Source: JADKAV01 sp963818505 (GTDB lineage Bacteria; Actinomycetota; Actinomycetes; S36-B12; UBA10799). Taken from it: a DNA stretch of 64,000 nucleotides. The notes beneath the pieces were generated by a model, which did no database searches, was not told where the DNA came from, and saw nothing but the letters and a program-made list of their open reading frames with translations. Positions 25,178-32,415 of the stretch are shown here, in pieces. Location: NCBI GenBank assembly GCA_963818505.1, contig CAWFSJ010000005.1, positions 930,001-994,000 on the forward strand. Direction: 5' to 3'. Every line of letters begins with the position of its first letter. Positions within the stretch are counted from its first letter, which is position 1. Position numbers and translations under genes: made by a program.

Positions 25178-25504
25178 GTGATTGTTGTCACTGAACACCG
25201 CGCCGGGGACGAGTTCCTCGAACTCGCCGGGGAGTTGCTCGAGGCGCTGGCAGCGGCCGACGGCTTCGTGGCTGGCTCTTTGGGCCGAAGCCCCGACGAG
25301 CCGGACACGTGGTTGATGACAACTACCTGGCGCGATGTGGGCTCCATGCGTCGCGGCTTCGGCAGCTTTGAGGCGAAGGTGGCTGCGGCACCGGTCATGG
25401 TGACCGCAGCTGACCGGGTCTCGGCGTTCGAGGTGATGCTGCAAACCGGCCCCGATGGTTTGGTCGCTCATGACAGCGATCGCGCGCCGGACGGCTGGGG
25501 CTAG
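25178..25504 (+). CDS. Antibiotic biosynthesis monooxygenase (ABM) domain protein
   Basis: A 108-residue dimeric alpha-beta barrel protein: MIVVTEHRAGDEFLELAGEL, a glycine-rich turn GFVAGSLGRSPDEPDTWLMT, and WRDVGSMRRGFGSFEAKV. The ABM fold includes heme-degrading and cofactor-free monooxygenases, but many members are uncharacterised and no catalytic residue stands out. It is divergent from the DUF2127 gene. No strong ribosome site is visible. Confidence 0.82.
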   Translation: MIVVTEHRAGDEFLELAGELLEALAAADGFVAGSLGRSPDEPDTWLMTTTWRDVGSMRRGFGSFEAKVAAAPVMVTAADRVSAFEVMLQTGPDGLVAHDSDRAPDGWG

Positions 25505-25523
25505 TCGTGTTAGGCCACAGGCA

Positions 25524-25728
25524 AAGCTGGGTTTCGACAATCTAGGAGGCTGTTGCCCAATTCCAGTTGGGGTGGCGAGTCGAAGGGCCGTCGTCGATGA
25601 CTTGGCTGTTGTGACCCGTGGCTGGTCCTGCCGGGGCCCATCGGCGTACCTTTCTGGTTGGGCGGCAGGCTGAAACCCTCTTGATCAACCTGTTAGGTAC
25701 AGCCTCCCTAGTTTCCCGTTTCCAGCTT
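25524..25728. repeat. 205-bp interval bounded by imperfect 30-bp inverted repeats (possible MITE or IS remnant)
   Basis: The left end (25524-25553) reads AAGCTGG-N11-CTAGGAGGCTGT. The right end (25699-25728) on the minus strand reads AAGCTGG-N10-CTAGGGAGGCTGT. The interior has no convincing reading frame. It occupies almost all of the gap between the ABM gene and the sulfatase stop. The arrangement fits a non-autonomous element or the decayed ends of an insertion sequence; I could not identify a target-site duplication. Confidence 0.55.
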
Positions 25729-25750
25729 GGGTGCGCGGTCGGGGTGGGCC

Positions 25751-28657
25751 TTAGCCGGCGGCTCCTTGGCCCACCGTGTGCTTCATGCTGTGCGCGTGTA
25801 GCGACTTCTCGGTCTCGTGGTCAACGGGCGAGAGGTCGAAGACGACCTGTCGCACGGTGCCGGTGAATGGGTAGGGAGCGTGAGGCTCGTAGTCCAGATC
25901 CACAACCAGGCCGTTGTCGCAGCCGATGTCCATGCCCGCGTAACTTGTGAAAGCGATCGGCACGGTTCGCGGCATCGAGCCCTCGCCCACCTGCCGGTCG
26001 TTCACGAACAACCTCACCGTGCCACCGCTGCCCGGGACCGGGTTGTCCGAGCGGAAGAGCATCTTGACCCGGACGTCGCCCGAGGGCAATTTCTGCGTGG
26101 CGACCTGCTTGTAGGTCTCCACTCCCAACAGTGAGTAGGTGTGGTGCAGTAGCCCGCCTGAGTCGACCCACAGACCGAAACCGCCGATGAAGTCGGCGTT
26201 CGCGACGATCACACCTTCCGCGCCCCCGTCAGGAACGTGCAGGTCCGCCTCGATCGCGTACGAGCGGCCGTAGATGCGAGGGATCATGCCCCGCTGGATG
26301 TTCTGCACGTCACCAGCAAAGCGGAAGCGAGTGACCGTCGGCAGCGGCGGCAGGATCCCGAACATGATGGCGGTTCCCGCCCACAGCGGGAGGACCCGGT
26401 TGCGTTCGGCCTCCTTCCACCACAGCTCCTGCAGCTGAGCGACCTTGTCGGGGTGCTGGCCGGCGATGTCGTGTGCCTGCGAGAAGTCCGTCGTCAGGTC
26501 GTACAACTCCCATGGGGCGTCGCGGTCGGGATCCCAGTCTGCGTCGGGTCCGAACTTCTTCAAGGTCTCCAGGGAGAAGTCCCATGGGATCCGATCCGGC
26601 TTCGAGGCCGCCCACCAGCCGTCTTTGTACATGGCGCGACCGCCGAACATCTCGAAGTACTGGGTGCTGTGCTGTTCCACGGCGACGGCGTCGTCGAAGG
26701 TGTACAGCAGGCTGGTCCCGTCCATTGGCTCCTGTGTTATCCCGTCGACGGTCTGCGGCTGCGGGATTCCGGCCGCTTCCAGGATGGTCGGTGCGACATC
26801 GATGCAGTGAGTGAACTGGCTGCGCACGGCGTGGTCCGCGGCGAAGCGGGCTGGCCACGCCACCGCCATCGGGTCGCGCGTCCCGCCAAGGTGGCTGGCC
26901 ATCTGCTTGCCCCACTGGAACGGCGTGTTCATGGCGTGTGCCCAAGCAGCTGCCACGTGAGGCGCCGTGTGGTCACCGCCGATCGCCTCGATGCCGCCGT
27001 ATTGATCGATCAGTTCCAACTGGTGGTCGGCATCGAGAACGATTCCGTTGAGGAAGGTCATCTCGTTGAAGGAACCGGTGAGGGTGCCCTCCATGCTCGC
27101 GCCATTGTCACCCCAGATGTAGAAGATGAGGGTGTTGTCCAGGTCGCCCATCTCATCGATGGAGTCGAGCAGTCGGCCAACGTTCCAGTCCGCGTTCTCC
27201 TGGAAGCCGGCGTACACCTCCATCTGGCGCACGTAGAGCTCCTTCTGGTTGTCACTCAAGGAGTCCCACGCGGGGAAAACGTCCGGGCGTGCGGTCAACT
27301 CGGTGTCCGCCGGGACGATCCCGAGTTCCTTCTGCCGGGCGAGGGTGCGCTCGCGAAGTGCGTCCCACCCGTCGTCGAAGGCCCCCTTGTACTTGTCCGC
27401 CCATTCAGGGGCGACGTGGTGCGGGGCGTGCGCGCAGCCGGTGGAGTAGTACATCATCCATGGTTTGGTCACGTCCTGTGCCCGCACTGCGTGCAGCCAT
27501 TCGACGGCCTTGTCGGTGAGGTCGTCGGGGAAGTAGTAGAGCTCGCCGTCCTTGCCCTCGGGAACGCCGATGACGGCATCGTCCTGGGTGATGATCGGGT
27601 CGTACTGACCAGCGGCCCCGGACAAGAACCCCCACCAGTGGTCGAAGCCCCAGGCCTTGGGCCAATGGTCGAACGGTCCTGCCGCCCCCTGCACGTTGTC
27701 AGGGGTCAAGTGCCACTTGCCGAACCCGCCGGTCACGTATCCGTTCTCCCGCAGGATCCGGGGGAAGGCCGCACAGCTCTTCGGTTTGGCGGCGCTGTAG
27801 CCGGGGAACGGTCCGGGGTACTCCGCGATGGAGCCGAAGCCCACCCTGTGCTGGTTGCGTCCGGTGAGTAGCGCCGCTCGAGTCGGTGAGCAGACCGCCG
27901 TCACGTGGAAACGGTTGTACGTGAGGCCCATGTTCTGAACGCGGGTGAAGGTGGGTGTCGCCACGGGGCCGCCGAAGGAGTCGATGGACCCGTAGCCTGC
28001 GTCATCAATGAGGATGACCAGCACGTTGGGTGCCTCATCGGGGGCCTGTGGGCCGGGTATGAAGGACCAGTCGGGAACGGAGTCGCGCAAGGTGCGGCCC
28101 ATCACTCCGCCGAACGTCCGGTCGGCGATTGGCAGGGTTGTGCGGTCGGGGGTGAACTTCCCCATGGCTTCGGAGAGCGCTGACTTGAGCTCGCTGATGC
28201 TGTCCTCGTCGGACTCCACGACGGACTTCAGGGGCGCGCCAGGCAACGCCTGCTCGGCGGCCAGCCGCTCAGATGCCGGGAAGATACCGATCACGACGGC
28301 GGTGCCGGGCTTGAGTGCCTCCGAGACCTGACCCTCGATGGCTGAGCGAACCTTGTGCCCGGCGAACTTGCCCACCACGGCGCCGGCCGCCGCACCCACG
28401 GCGACCGAGGCGAGTAGTGGGGGTGCGAAAAGGCCCACGAGCACTCCCACGCCACCGCCCCAACCGGCACCCTTACGGCCCATGTGGTCACCCGTGTCGC
28501 TCACGGTGACTTTGCCGTCAGCGTCCTTGGCCACCAGGATCATGCCGCGGCTGCTGATGTGTTTGCCTTTCACCTGCTCAACGAGCGACTCGAACTCGGA
28601 CTGAGCGGTCTGCGGGTCCGCGTAGCCGGCCACTAGCAGCATCAAGGTGTCACTCAT
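25751..28657 (-). CDS. Arylsulfatase with N-terminal DUF1269 domain (fusion)
   Basis: A 968-residue two-part protein. Residues 1 to about 165 form a DUF1269-like domain with a glycine-rich hydrophobic stretch (GWGGGVGVLVGLFAPPLL, then VAVGAAAGAVVGKFAGHKV) that may insert in a membrane. From about 205 it is a type I sulfatase: VLVILIDDAGYGS binds metal, and C256-SPTRAALLTGR is the formylglycine site. GFGKWHL, HAPHHV and WGDNGAS give further metal and sulfate ligands; the last 200 residues are a beta-rich C-terminal domain. There is no signal peptide, so it is probably cytoplasmic or membrane-attached. A Cys-type site needs maturation, and an anaerobic maturase lies 5 kb away. Confidence 0.94.
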   Translation of the reverse strand: MSDTLMLLVAGYADPQTAQSEFESLVEQVKGKHISSRGMILVAKDADGKVTVSDTGDHMGRKGAGWGGGVGVLVGLFAPPLLASVAVGAAAGAVVGKFAGHKVRSAIEGQVSEALKPGTAVVIGIFPASERLAAEQALPGAPLKSVVESDEDSISELKSALSEAMGKFTPDRTTLPIADRTFGGVMGRTLRDSVPDWSFIPGPQAPDEAPNVLVILIDDAGYGSIDSFGGPVATPTFTRVQNMGLTYNRFHVTAVCSPTRAALLTGRNQHRVGFGSIAEYPGPFPGYSAAKPKSCAAFPRILRENGYVTGGFGKWHLTPDNVQGAAGPFDHWPKAWGFDHWWGFLSGAAGQYDPIITQDDAVIGVPEGKDGELYYFPDDLTDKAVEWLHAVRAQDVTKPWMMYYSTGCAHAPHHVAPEWADKYKGAFDDGWDALRERTLARQKELGIVPADTELTARPDVFPAWDSLSDNQKELYVRQMEVYAGFQENADWNVGRLLDSIDEMGDLDNTLIFYIWGDNGASMEGTLTGSFNEMTFLNGIVLDADHQLELIDQYGGIEAIGGDHTAPHVAAAWAHAMNTPFQWGKQMASHLGGTRDPMAVAWPARFAADHAVRSQFTHCIDVAPTILEAAGIPQPQTVDGITQEPMDGTSLLYTFDDAVAVEQHSTQYFEMFGGRAMYKDGWWAASKPDRIPWDFSLETLKKFGPDADWDPDRDAPWELYDLTTDFSQAHDIAGQHPDKVAQLQELWWKEAERNRVLPLWAGTAIMFGILPPLPTVTRFRFAGDVQNIQRGMIPRIYGRSYAIEADLHVPDGGAEGVIVANADFIGGFGLWVDSGGLLHHTYSLLGVETYKQVATQKLPSGDVRVKMLFRSDNPVPGSGGTVRLFVNDRQVGEGSMPRTVPIAFTSYAGMDIGCDNGLVVDLDYEPHAPYPFTGTVRQVVFDLSPVDHETEKSLHAHSMKHTVGQGAAG

Positions 28658-28767
28658 TGGCGTCCCTCTCGTTTGACCTGCGGGTCACGCAGGTCCACAC
28701 ATCAGTCTGCTTCGCGGGCTGGTGCAGTGGCTCACCCTTGTTGGGGGATGTTCGGGCGGTGGCGGGA

Positions 28768-29106
28768 GCGTCGGGGTGGCGGGAGCCGTCGGAACGCTGG
28801 CGCGTTCCTCCTCCCAAATCCGTGGCCTACCGCCAAACGAAGAGCAGGGACCCCGGCAAGCCGGAGTCCCTGCTCTTCATGCGTCGGGGTGGCGGGAGCC
28901 GTCGGAACGCTGGCGCGTTCCTCCTCCCAAATCCGTGGCCTACCGCCAAACGAAGAGCAGGGACCCCGGCAAGCCGGAGTCCCTGCTCTTCATGCGTCGG
29001 GGTGGCGGGAGCCGTCGGAACGCTGGCGCGTTCCTCCTCCCAAATCCGTGGCCTACCGCCAAACGAAGAGCAGGGACCCCGGCAAGCCGGAGTCCCTGCT
29101 CTTCAT
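28768..29106 (-). repeat. Three tandem 113-bp units: tRNA-Pro 3' end plus terminator
   Basis: Units lie at 28768-28880, 28881-28993 and 28994-29106, essentially identical, and abut the intact tRNA-Pro. Read on the minus strand, each holds the terminator hairpin, a second small hairpin (GGAACGC / GCGTTCC) and the last 14 bases of the tRNA. The tRNA 3' tail is therefore repeated three more times downstream of the gene. This looks like tandem amplification of the tRNA trailer. The unit has no coding signal. Bases 28658-28767 show nothing else. Confidence 0.97.
29065..29104 (-). terminator. tRNA-Pro terminator hairpin (copy nearest the tRNA)
   Basis: On the minus strand, GAAGAGCAGGGAC pairs perfectly with GTCCCTGCTCTTC around an inner CCGG/CCGG stem, then GTTTGG. 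It begins six bases after the tRNA 3' end. Two more copies follow in the tandem array. Confidence 0.78.
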
Positions 29107-29109
29107 GCG

Positions 29110-29183
<74 letters not shown>

Positions 29184-29209
29184 CACTTCTGACAAGGATA
29201 ACGGCAGGC

Positions 29210-30097
29210 TCACCGCGGCTTCGGCACGAGGTGGAGCATGGTGGCCTCAGGCGGGCACGCCAGCCGGACCGGCGCGTACGGATTGGTACCCAACCCCGCG
29301 CTGACGTGCAGAGCTGCACCCTCGTGATGCGACAGGCCCTTGGCCCGACGGGTGTCCAGGTCGCAATTGGTGACCAAGGCTCCGTAGCCAGGAAGGCATA
29401 CCTGCCCGCCGTGTGTGTGGCCGGCGATGATCAGGTCCGCACCGTCGCCCGCCATCGGGTCGAGCACTCGTAGGTACGGCGCATGTGTGACGGCCAGGCG
29501 CAGGGCTGCGTCCGGGTCGAACTCACCGGCAACCTCGTGGTAGCGGTCAAGTTGGATGTGGGGGTCGTTGACGCCGCGCATGTCGATGCGGTTGCCGGCC
29601 ACCGACGCCTGCCCGCGGGCGTTGTTCAGGCCCTCCCAGCCGAAGTTGAGCAACTCGGACTCGAGATCGTCGGTGGGAAGGCGCGCAGTCGACATCTTGG
29701 GGACGCGGCCCTGGACGAAGTACTTGAACGGGTTGATCGCCTTCGGCGCCCAGTAGTCGTTCGACCCGAAGACGAAGACCCCGGGCACTGTGCGCAGTGG
29801 CTCGAGCGTCTTGGCCAGATACGGGACTGCGTCGACATGGCCGAGGAGGTCGCCTGTGAGGATCACAAAATCGGGCTCCTGATCGGCCAGCGAGCGCACC
29901 CAGTCCATCTTGTCCTGTTGAGTCGGTGTGAGGTGCAGGTCAGTCAGTTGTAAGACCCGCATAGGCCGCGATCCAGGCCGAAGCACCTCGACTTGAACCG
30001 ATCGCAGGGTGAACTGATGTGCCTCCCAAAGCGCGTACGCAAGCGTTCCCGCGCCAACGCCGACGCCGGCGATCCCGGCCTTCACGAGAGGGTGCAT
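29210..30097 (-). CDS. Calcineurin-like metallophosphoesterase
   Basis: A 295-residue phosphoesterase with an N-terminal transmembrane anchor (about 8-26). Metal-binding motifs are LQLTDLHL, LTGDLLGH, GSNDYW (in place of GNHD) and IIAGHTHGGQVCLPG. It resembles the YaeI/UDP-diacylglucosamine-pyrophosphatase-like group that faces the outside of the membrane. The Mycobacterium counterpart near ponA2 is a similar metallophosphoesterase, consistent with the conserved gene order here. Substrate unknown. Confidence 0.92.
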   Translation of the reverse strand: MHPLVKAGIAGVGVGAGTLAYALWEAHQFTLRSVQVEVLRPGSRPMRVLQLTDLHLTPTQQDKMDWVRSLADQEPDFVILTGDLLGHVDAVPYLAKTLEPLRTVPGVFVFGSNDYWAPKAINPFKYFVQGRVPKMSTARLPTDDLESELLNFGWEGLNNARGQASVAGNRIDMRGVNDPHIQLDRYHEVAGEFDPDAALRLAVTHAPYLRVLDPMAGDGADLIIAGHTHGGQVCLPGYGALVTNCDLDTRRAKGLSHHEGAALHVSAGLGTNPYAPVRLACPPEATMLHLVPKPR

Positions 30098-30162
30098 TCG
30101 CCCATCGTCGCACGCCCGAGAACCCCGGGGCTAGGACGAAGATCACATGACAGGATGGTCGT

Positions 30163-30624
30163 ATGTCCTTGAAACAAACCCTGCAATCGGATCTGCAAGC
30201 CGCGATCAAGTCTCGCGACGAGCTGAGCGCGGCGACACTGCGGATGGCGCTTTCGGCTGTGACCAATGCTGAGGTCGCGGGTAAGCAGGCCAAGGAGTTG
30301 TCCGACGACGAGGTGCTCGGTGTGTTGGACAAGGAGGCCAAGAAGCGCCGGGAGTCGGTTGTCGCCTACCGTGACGCCAACCGCCCCGAGCTCGCCGATC
30401 GTGAGGAGGCCGAGCTCGGTGTGCTGGCCCGCTACCTGCCGACACCGATGACCGAGGACGAGGTCTCGGCGATCATCGATGACGCGATCGCCCAGGCCGC
30501 GGCCGACGGGAAGACCGGCATGGCGGCGATGGGCCCGGTGATGCAACGGGTCACCGCTGCGACCAAGGGGCGCGCCGACGGCAAGACCGTGTCCGGCATC
30601 GTGCGTGAGCGCTTGGCAAAGTAG
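30163..30624 (+). CDS. GatB/YqeY domain-containing protein
   Basis: A 153-residue YqeY protein starting MSLKQTLQSDLQAAIKSRDE, with LRMALSAVTNAEV, the EEAELGVLARYLPTPMTEDE hinge and a C-terminal AMGPVMQRVTAATKGRADGK. The tail domain is shared with GatB of the tRNA amidotransferase and may bind tRNA, but the cellular role is not defined. It is divergent from the phosphoesterase and is followed five bases after the stop by a 68-bp palindromic element. Confidence 0.94.
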   Translation: MSLKQTLQSDLQAAIKSRDELSAATLRMALSAVTNAEVAGKQAKELSDDEVLGVLDKEAKKRRESVVAYRDANRPELADREEAELGVLARYLPTPMTEDEVSAIIDDAIAQAAADGKTGMAAMGPVMQRVTAATKGRADGKTVSGIVRERLAK

Positions 30625-30629
30625 CCCTG

Positions 30630-30697
30630 GTTAGAGGTTGTGGTCCTGGTTAGCGAATCCACGCGTTGATTCGCTAACCAACCGCACAACCTCTAAC
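30630..30697 (+). repeat. 68-bp nested palindrome, copy A
   Basis: The outer stem is GTTAGAGGTTGTG / CACAACCTCTAAC (13 bp), then a 5x5 internal loop (GTCCT / AACCG), inner stem GGTTAGCGAATC / GATTCGCTAACC (12 bp) and loop CACGCGTT. It lies between the convergent ends of the yqeY-like and epimerase genes and could act as a two-way terminator. Confidence 0.93.
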
Positions 30698-30708
30698 GCG
30701 GGCGCCAG

Positions 30709-31623
30709 TCAGGGGTTGCGGCGCACAACCTCCGCGATCACCTCGTCCCAGGTTGTGGGTTCAAGTCCGAAGGTCTCCCGCGCGGCGCTGGAGTCCATGA
30801 TGAACGGCTGGTCGAACTCGTAGAGCATCTCGACGAGTTCCCGAATGGTCGGGTTGAACAGGCCAGCCGTGCGCAGCATTCCCGCGCCCAGAGTCCGCAT
30901 CTTGGGTACCGGCACTTCGAGTTCGCAGGCCAGATCCTTGATCACCTGTTCCTGCGTGCGTGGCGAGGTGCTCGGCACATGCCAGGCCTTCCCCCATGCG
31001 TCGGGCCGACTGCCCACCGTTGCAAGCAGGGTCGCTGCATCGCCGGTGTAGGTCCAGGTGTGAGGTTGGTCGAGTTTGCCCAGCATCGAGACGGCCTTGC
31101 CCGCTCGCAGTCTCGGAATCACCCGGTCGCCGAAGTTCGTCTGGTCACCGGCGTCACCGATGAAGTCGCTGGCGCGCACCTCGACAGCTCGGATCCGTCC
31201 CGCCTCATGCGCGGCGAGCGCCTCACGCCACATCTGCGCGCGCACTGCGCCCTTGCGCGTGTGTGCGCTGAGCGGCGTCTGCTCGGTCATAGGGGCCTCG
31301 ACCGGCCCGTATCCGTAAAGGTTGCTCAGCGTGACCAGCACCGCCTGCTGAGCCTGCGCGGCGGCGATCAGGTTGGCCGACATCGGCGGCCAGTCCTGCA
31401 CCCAGCGATGGTAGGCGGGGTTGATGCAGTTGTAGATCACATCCGAACCGCTGCTGGCGGCTTGGAGCGAATCCAGGTCCGAGGCATCGGCGCTGATCGC
31501 CTTGATCCCGTCCGGAGCGGTGCCCCGGCGCGAGACGAGCCTGACCTCCTGGCCCTGTTCGGCCAGTAACGACGCTAGACGGGTGCCGACCTGGCCGGCC
31601 CCAACAACTGTGTGAGTCCTCAT
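30709..31623 (-). CDS. NAD-dependent epimerase/dehydratase family protein
   Basis: A 304-residue short-chain reductase-like protein starting MRTHTVVGAGQVGTRLASLL, with the Rossmann GxGxxG slightly varied, DASDLDSLQAASSGSDVIYN and a YxxxK-like region around NLYGYGPVEAPM. Substrate unknown. GGAG lies five bases before ATG 31623. It is divergent from a TetR regulator with three palindromic sites between them, so it is the likely target of that regulator. A TAATAT -10 box lies 28 bases upstream of the start. Confidence 0.88.
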   Translation of the reverse strand: MRTHTVVGAGQVGTRLASLLAEQGQEVRLVSRRGTAPDGIKAISADASDLDSLQAASSGSDVIYNCINPAYHRWVQDWPPMSANLIAAAQAQQAVLVTLSNLYGYGPVEAPMTEQTPLSAHTRKGAVRAQMWREALAAHEAGRIRAVEVRASDFIGDAGDQTNFGDRVIPRLRAGKAVSMLGKLDQPHTWTYTGDAATLLATVGSRPDAWGKAWHVPSTSPRTQEQVIKDLACELEVPVPKMRTLGAGMLRTAGLFNPTIRELVEMLYEFDQPFIMDSSAARETFGLEPTTWDEVIAEVVRRNP

Positions 31624-31634
31624 TCTTACTCCAA

Positions 31635-31700
31635 ATGTGAGCGGTGCTCTCATATTAGAGCGTCGCTCGCGCAAATACAAGAGCGGTGCTCGCATATAGT
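31635..31700. promoter_or_regulatory. Three GAGC-N3-GCTC operator sites and divergent promoters
   Basis: Perfect inverted repeats GAGCGGTGCTC at 31639-31649 and 31681-31691 and GAGCGTCGCTC at 31658-31668 fill the 83-bp gap. Site 3 abuts the TATAGT -10 box (31695-31700) of the TetR gene. Sites 1 and 2 flank the minus-strand -10 box TAATAT (31657-31652) of the epimerase gene. Autorepression together with control of the epimerase is the simplest reading. Confidence 0.65.
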
Positions 31701-31706
31701 GAGGGG

Positions 31707-32408
31707 ATGAGTGCAACAGGGATTAGAGCAAGGAACCGAGCGGCCCTGCTCGAGGCGATGACTGAGACGGCCAATCGTCAGCTCACCCAGGTGGGGCCGT
31801 CCGAGTTGTCGGTGCGCGCAGTCGCCCGGGAGCTCGGGATGGCCTCCAGTGCGATCTACAGGTACGTGAGCTCCCGCGACGAACTGCTGACGCTGCTGAT
31901 CGTCAGCGCGTACGAGGACATGGCCGAGGCCGTCGAGCAGTCCGCCTCCAGGGCGCGCGATCCGCACAGGAGATGGATGTCCGTCGGGCTGGCATGCCGG
32001 CAGTGGGCGCTCGAGCAACCGCAGCGGTTCGCATTGATCTACGGCTCGCCGGTGCCGGGCTACGCGGCCCCGCAGGACACGATCGCTCCGGCCACGCGGA
32101 TCCCGGCACTGCTCACCGGCATCCTGCAGGAGGTCGGCGCTCAGCCGCAGGTGCCGGCGTTCACCGGGAGGGTCGCACGAAGCTTGCGACCAGCCCTGAA
32201 CGACGTCGAGCAGTGGGCGGGTCTCTCAGAGACGCACTTCAACGACGCCGCCCTCGCCTTGGGGATCATGGCGTGGACCCACATGATCGGGTCGATCTCC
32301 TCGGAACTGTTCGGCCATCGCCATAACGTCGTCGGTGATTCGGCCGCGGACCGCCGCGCCTATTACGAGTTCGAGCTGCAGGTCCTGGCCGGGCTGCTGG
32401 GGATCTGA
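31707..32408 (+). CDS. TetR/AcrR family transcriptional regulator
   Basis: A 233-residue regulator. The HTH is at about 25-52 (LSVRAVARELGMASSAIYRY VSSRDELLTLL split over helices 2-4) and the C-terminus is the WHG-type ligand domain with DPHRRWMSVGLACRQWALEQ. The ATG at 31707 is six bases after the TATAGT box, which points to a leaderless mRNA. The effector is unknown. It likely represses itself and the divergent epimerase gene. Confidence 0.92.
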   Translation: MSATGIRARNRAALLEAMTETANRQLTQVGPSELSVRAVARELGMASSAIYRYVSSRDELLTLLIVSAYEDMAEAVEQSASRARDPHRRWMSVGLACRQWALEQPQRFALIYGSPVPGYAAPQDTIAPATRIPALLTGILQEVGAQPQVPAFTGRVARSLRPALNDVEQWAGLSETHFNDAALALGIMAWTHMIGSISSELFGHRHNVVGDSAADRRAYYEFELQVLAGLLGI

Positions 32409-32415
32409 GGCGCTC

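Noticed and set aside
26237..27871. Long plus-strand open frame inside the sulfatase gene
   Set aside because: Antisense to conserved sulfatase motifs with no recognisable domain; a GC-driven shadow.
28768..29106. CRISPR-like array (three 113-bp units)
   Set aside because: Units are identical along their whole length with no variable spacers, no cas genes are present, and each unit contains tRNA-Pro tail and terminator sequence.
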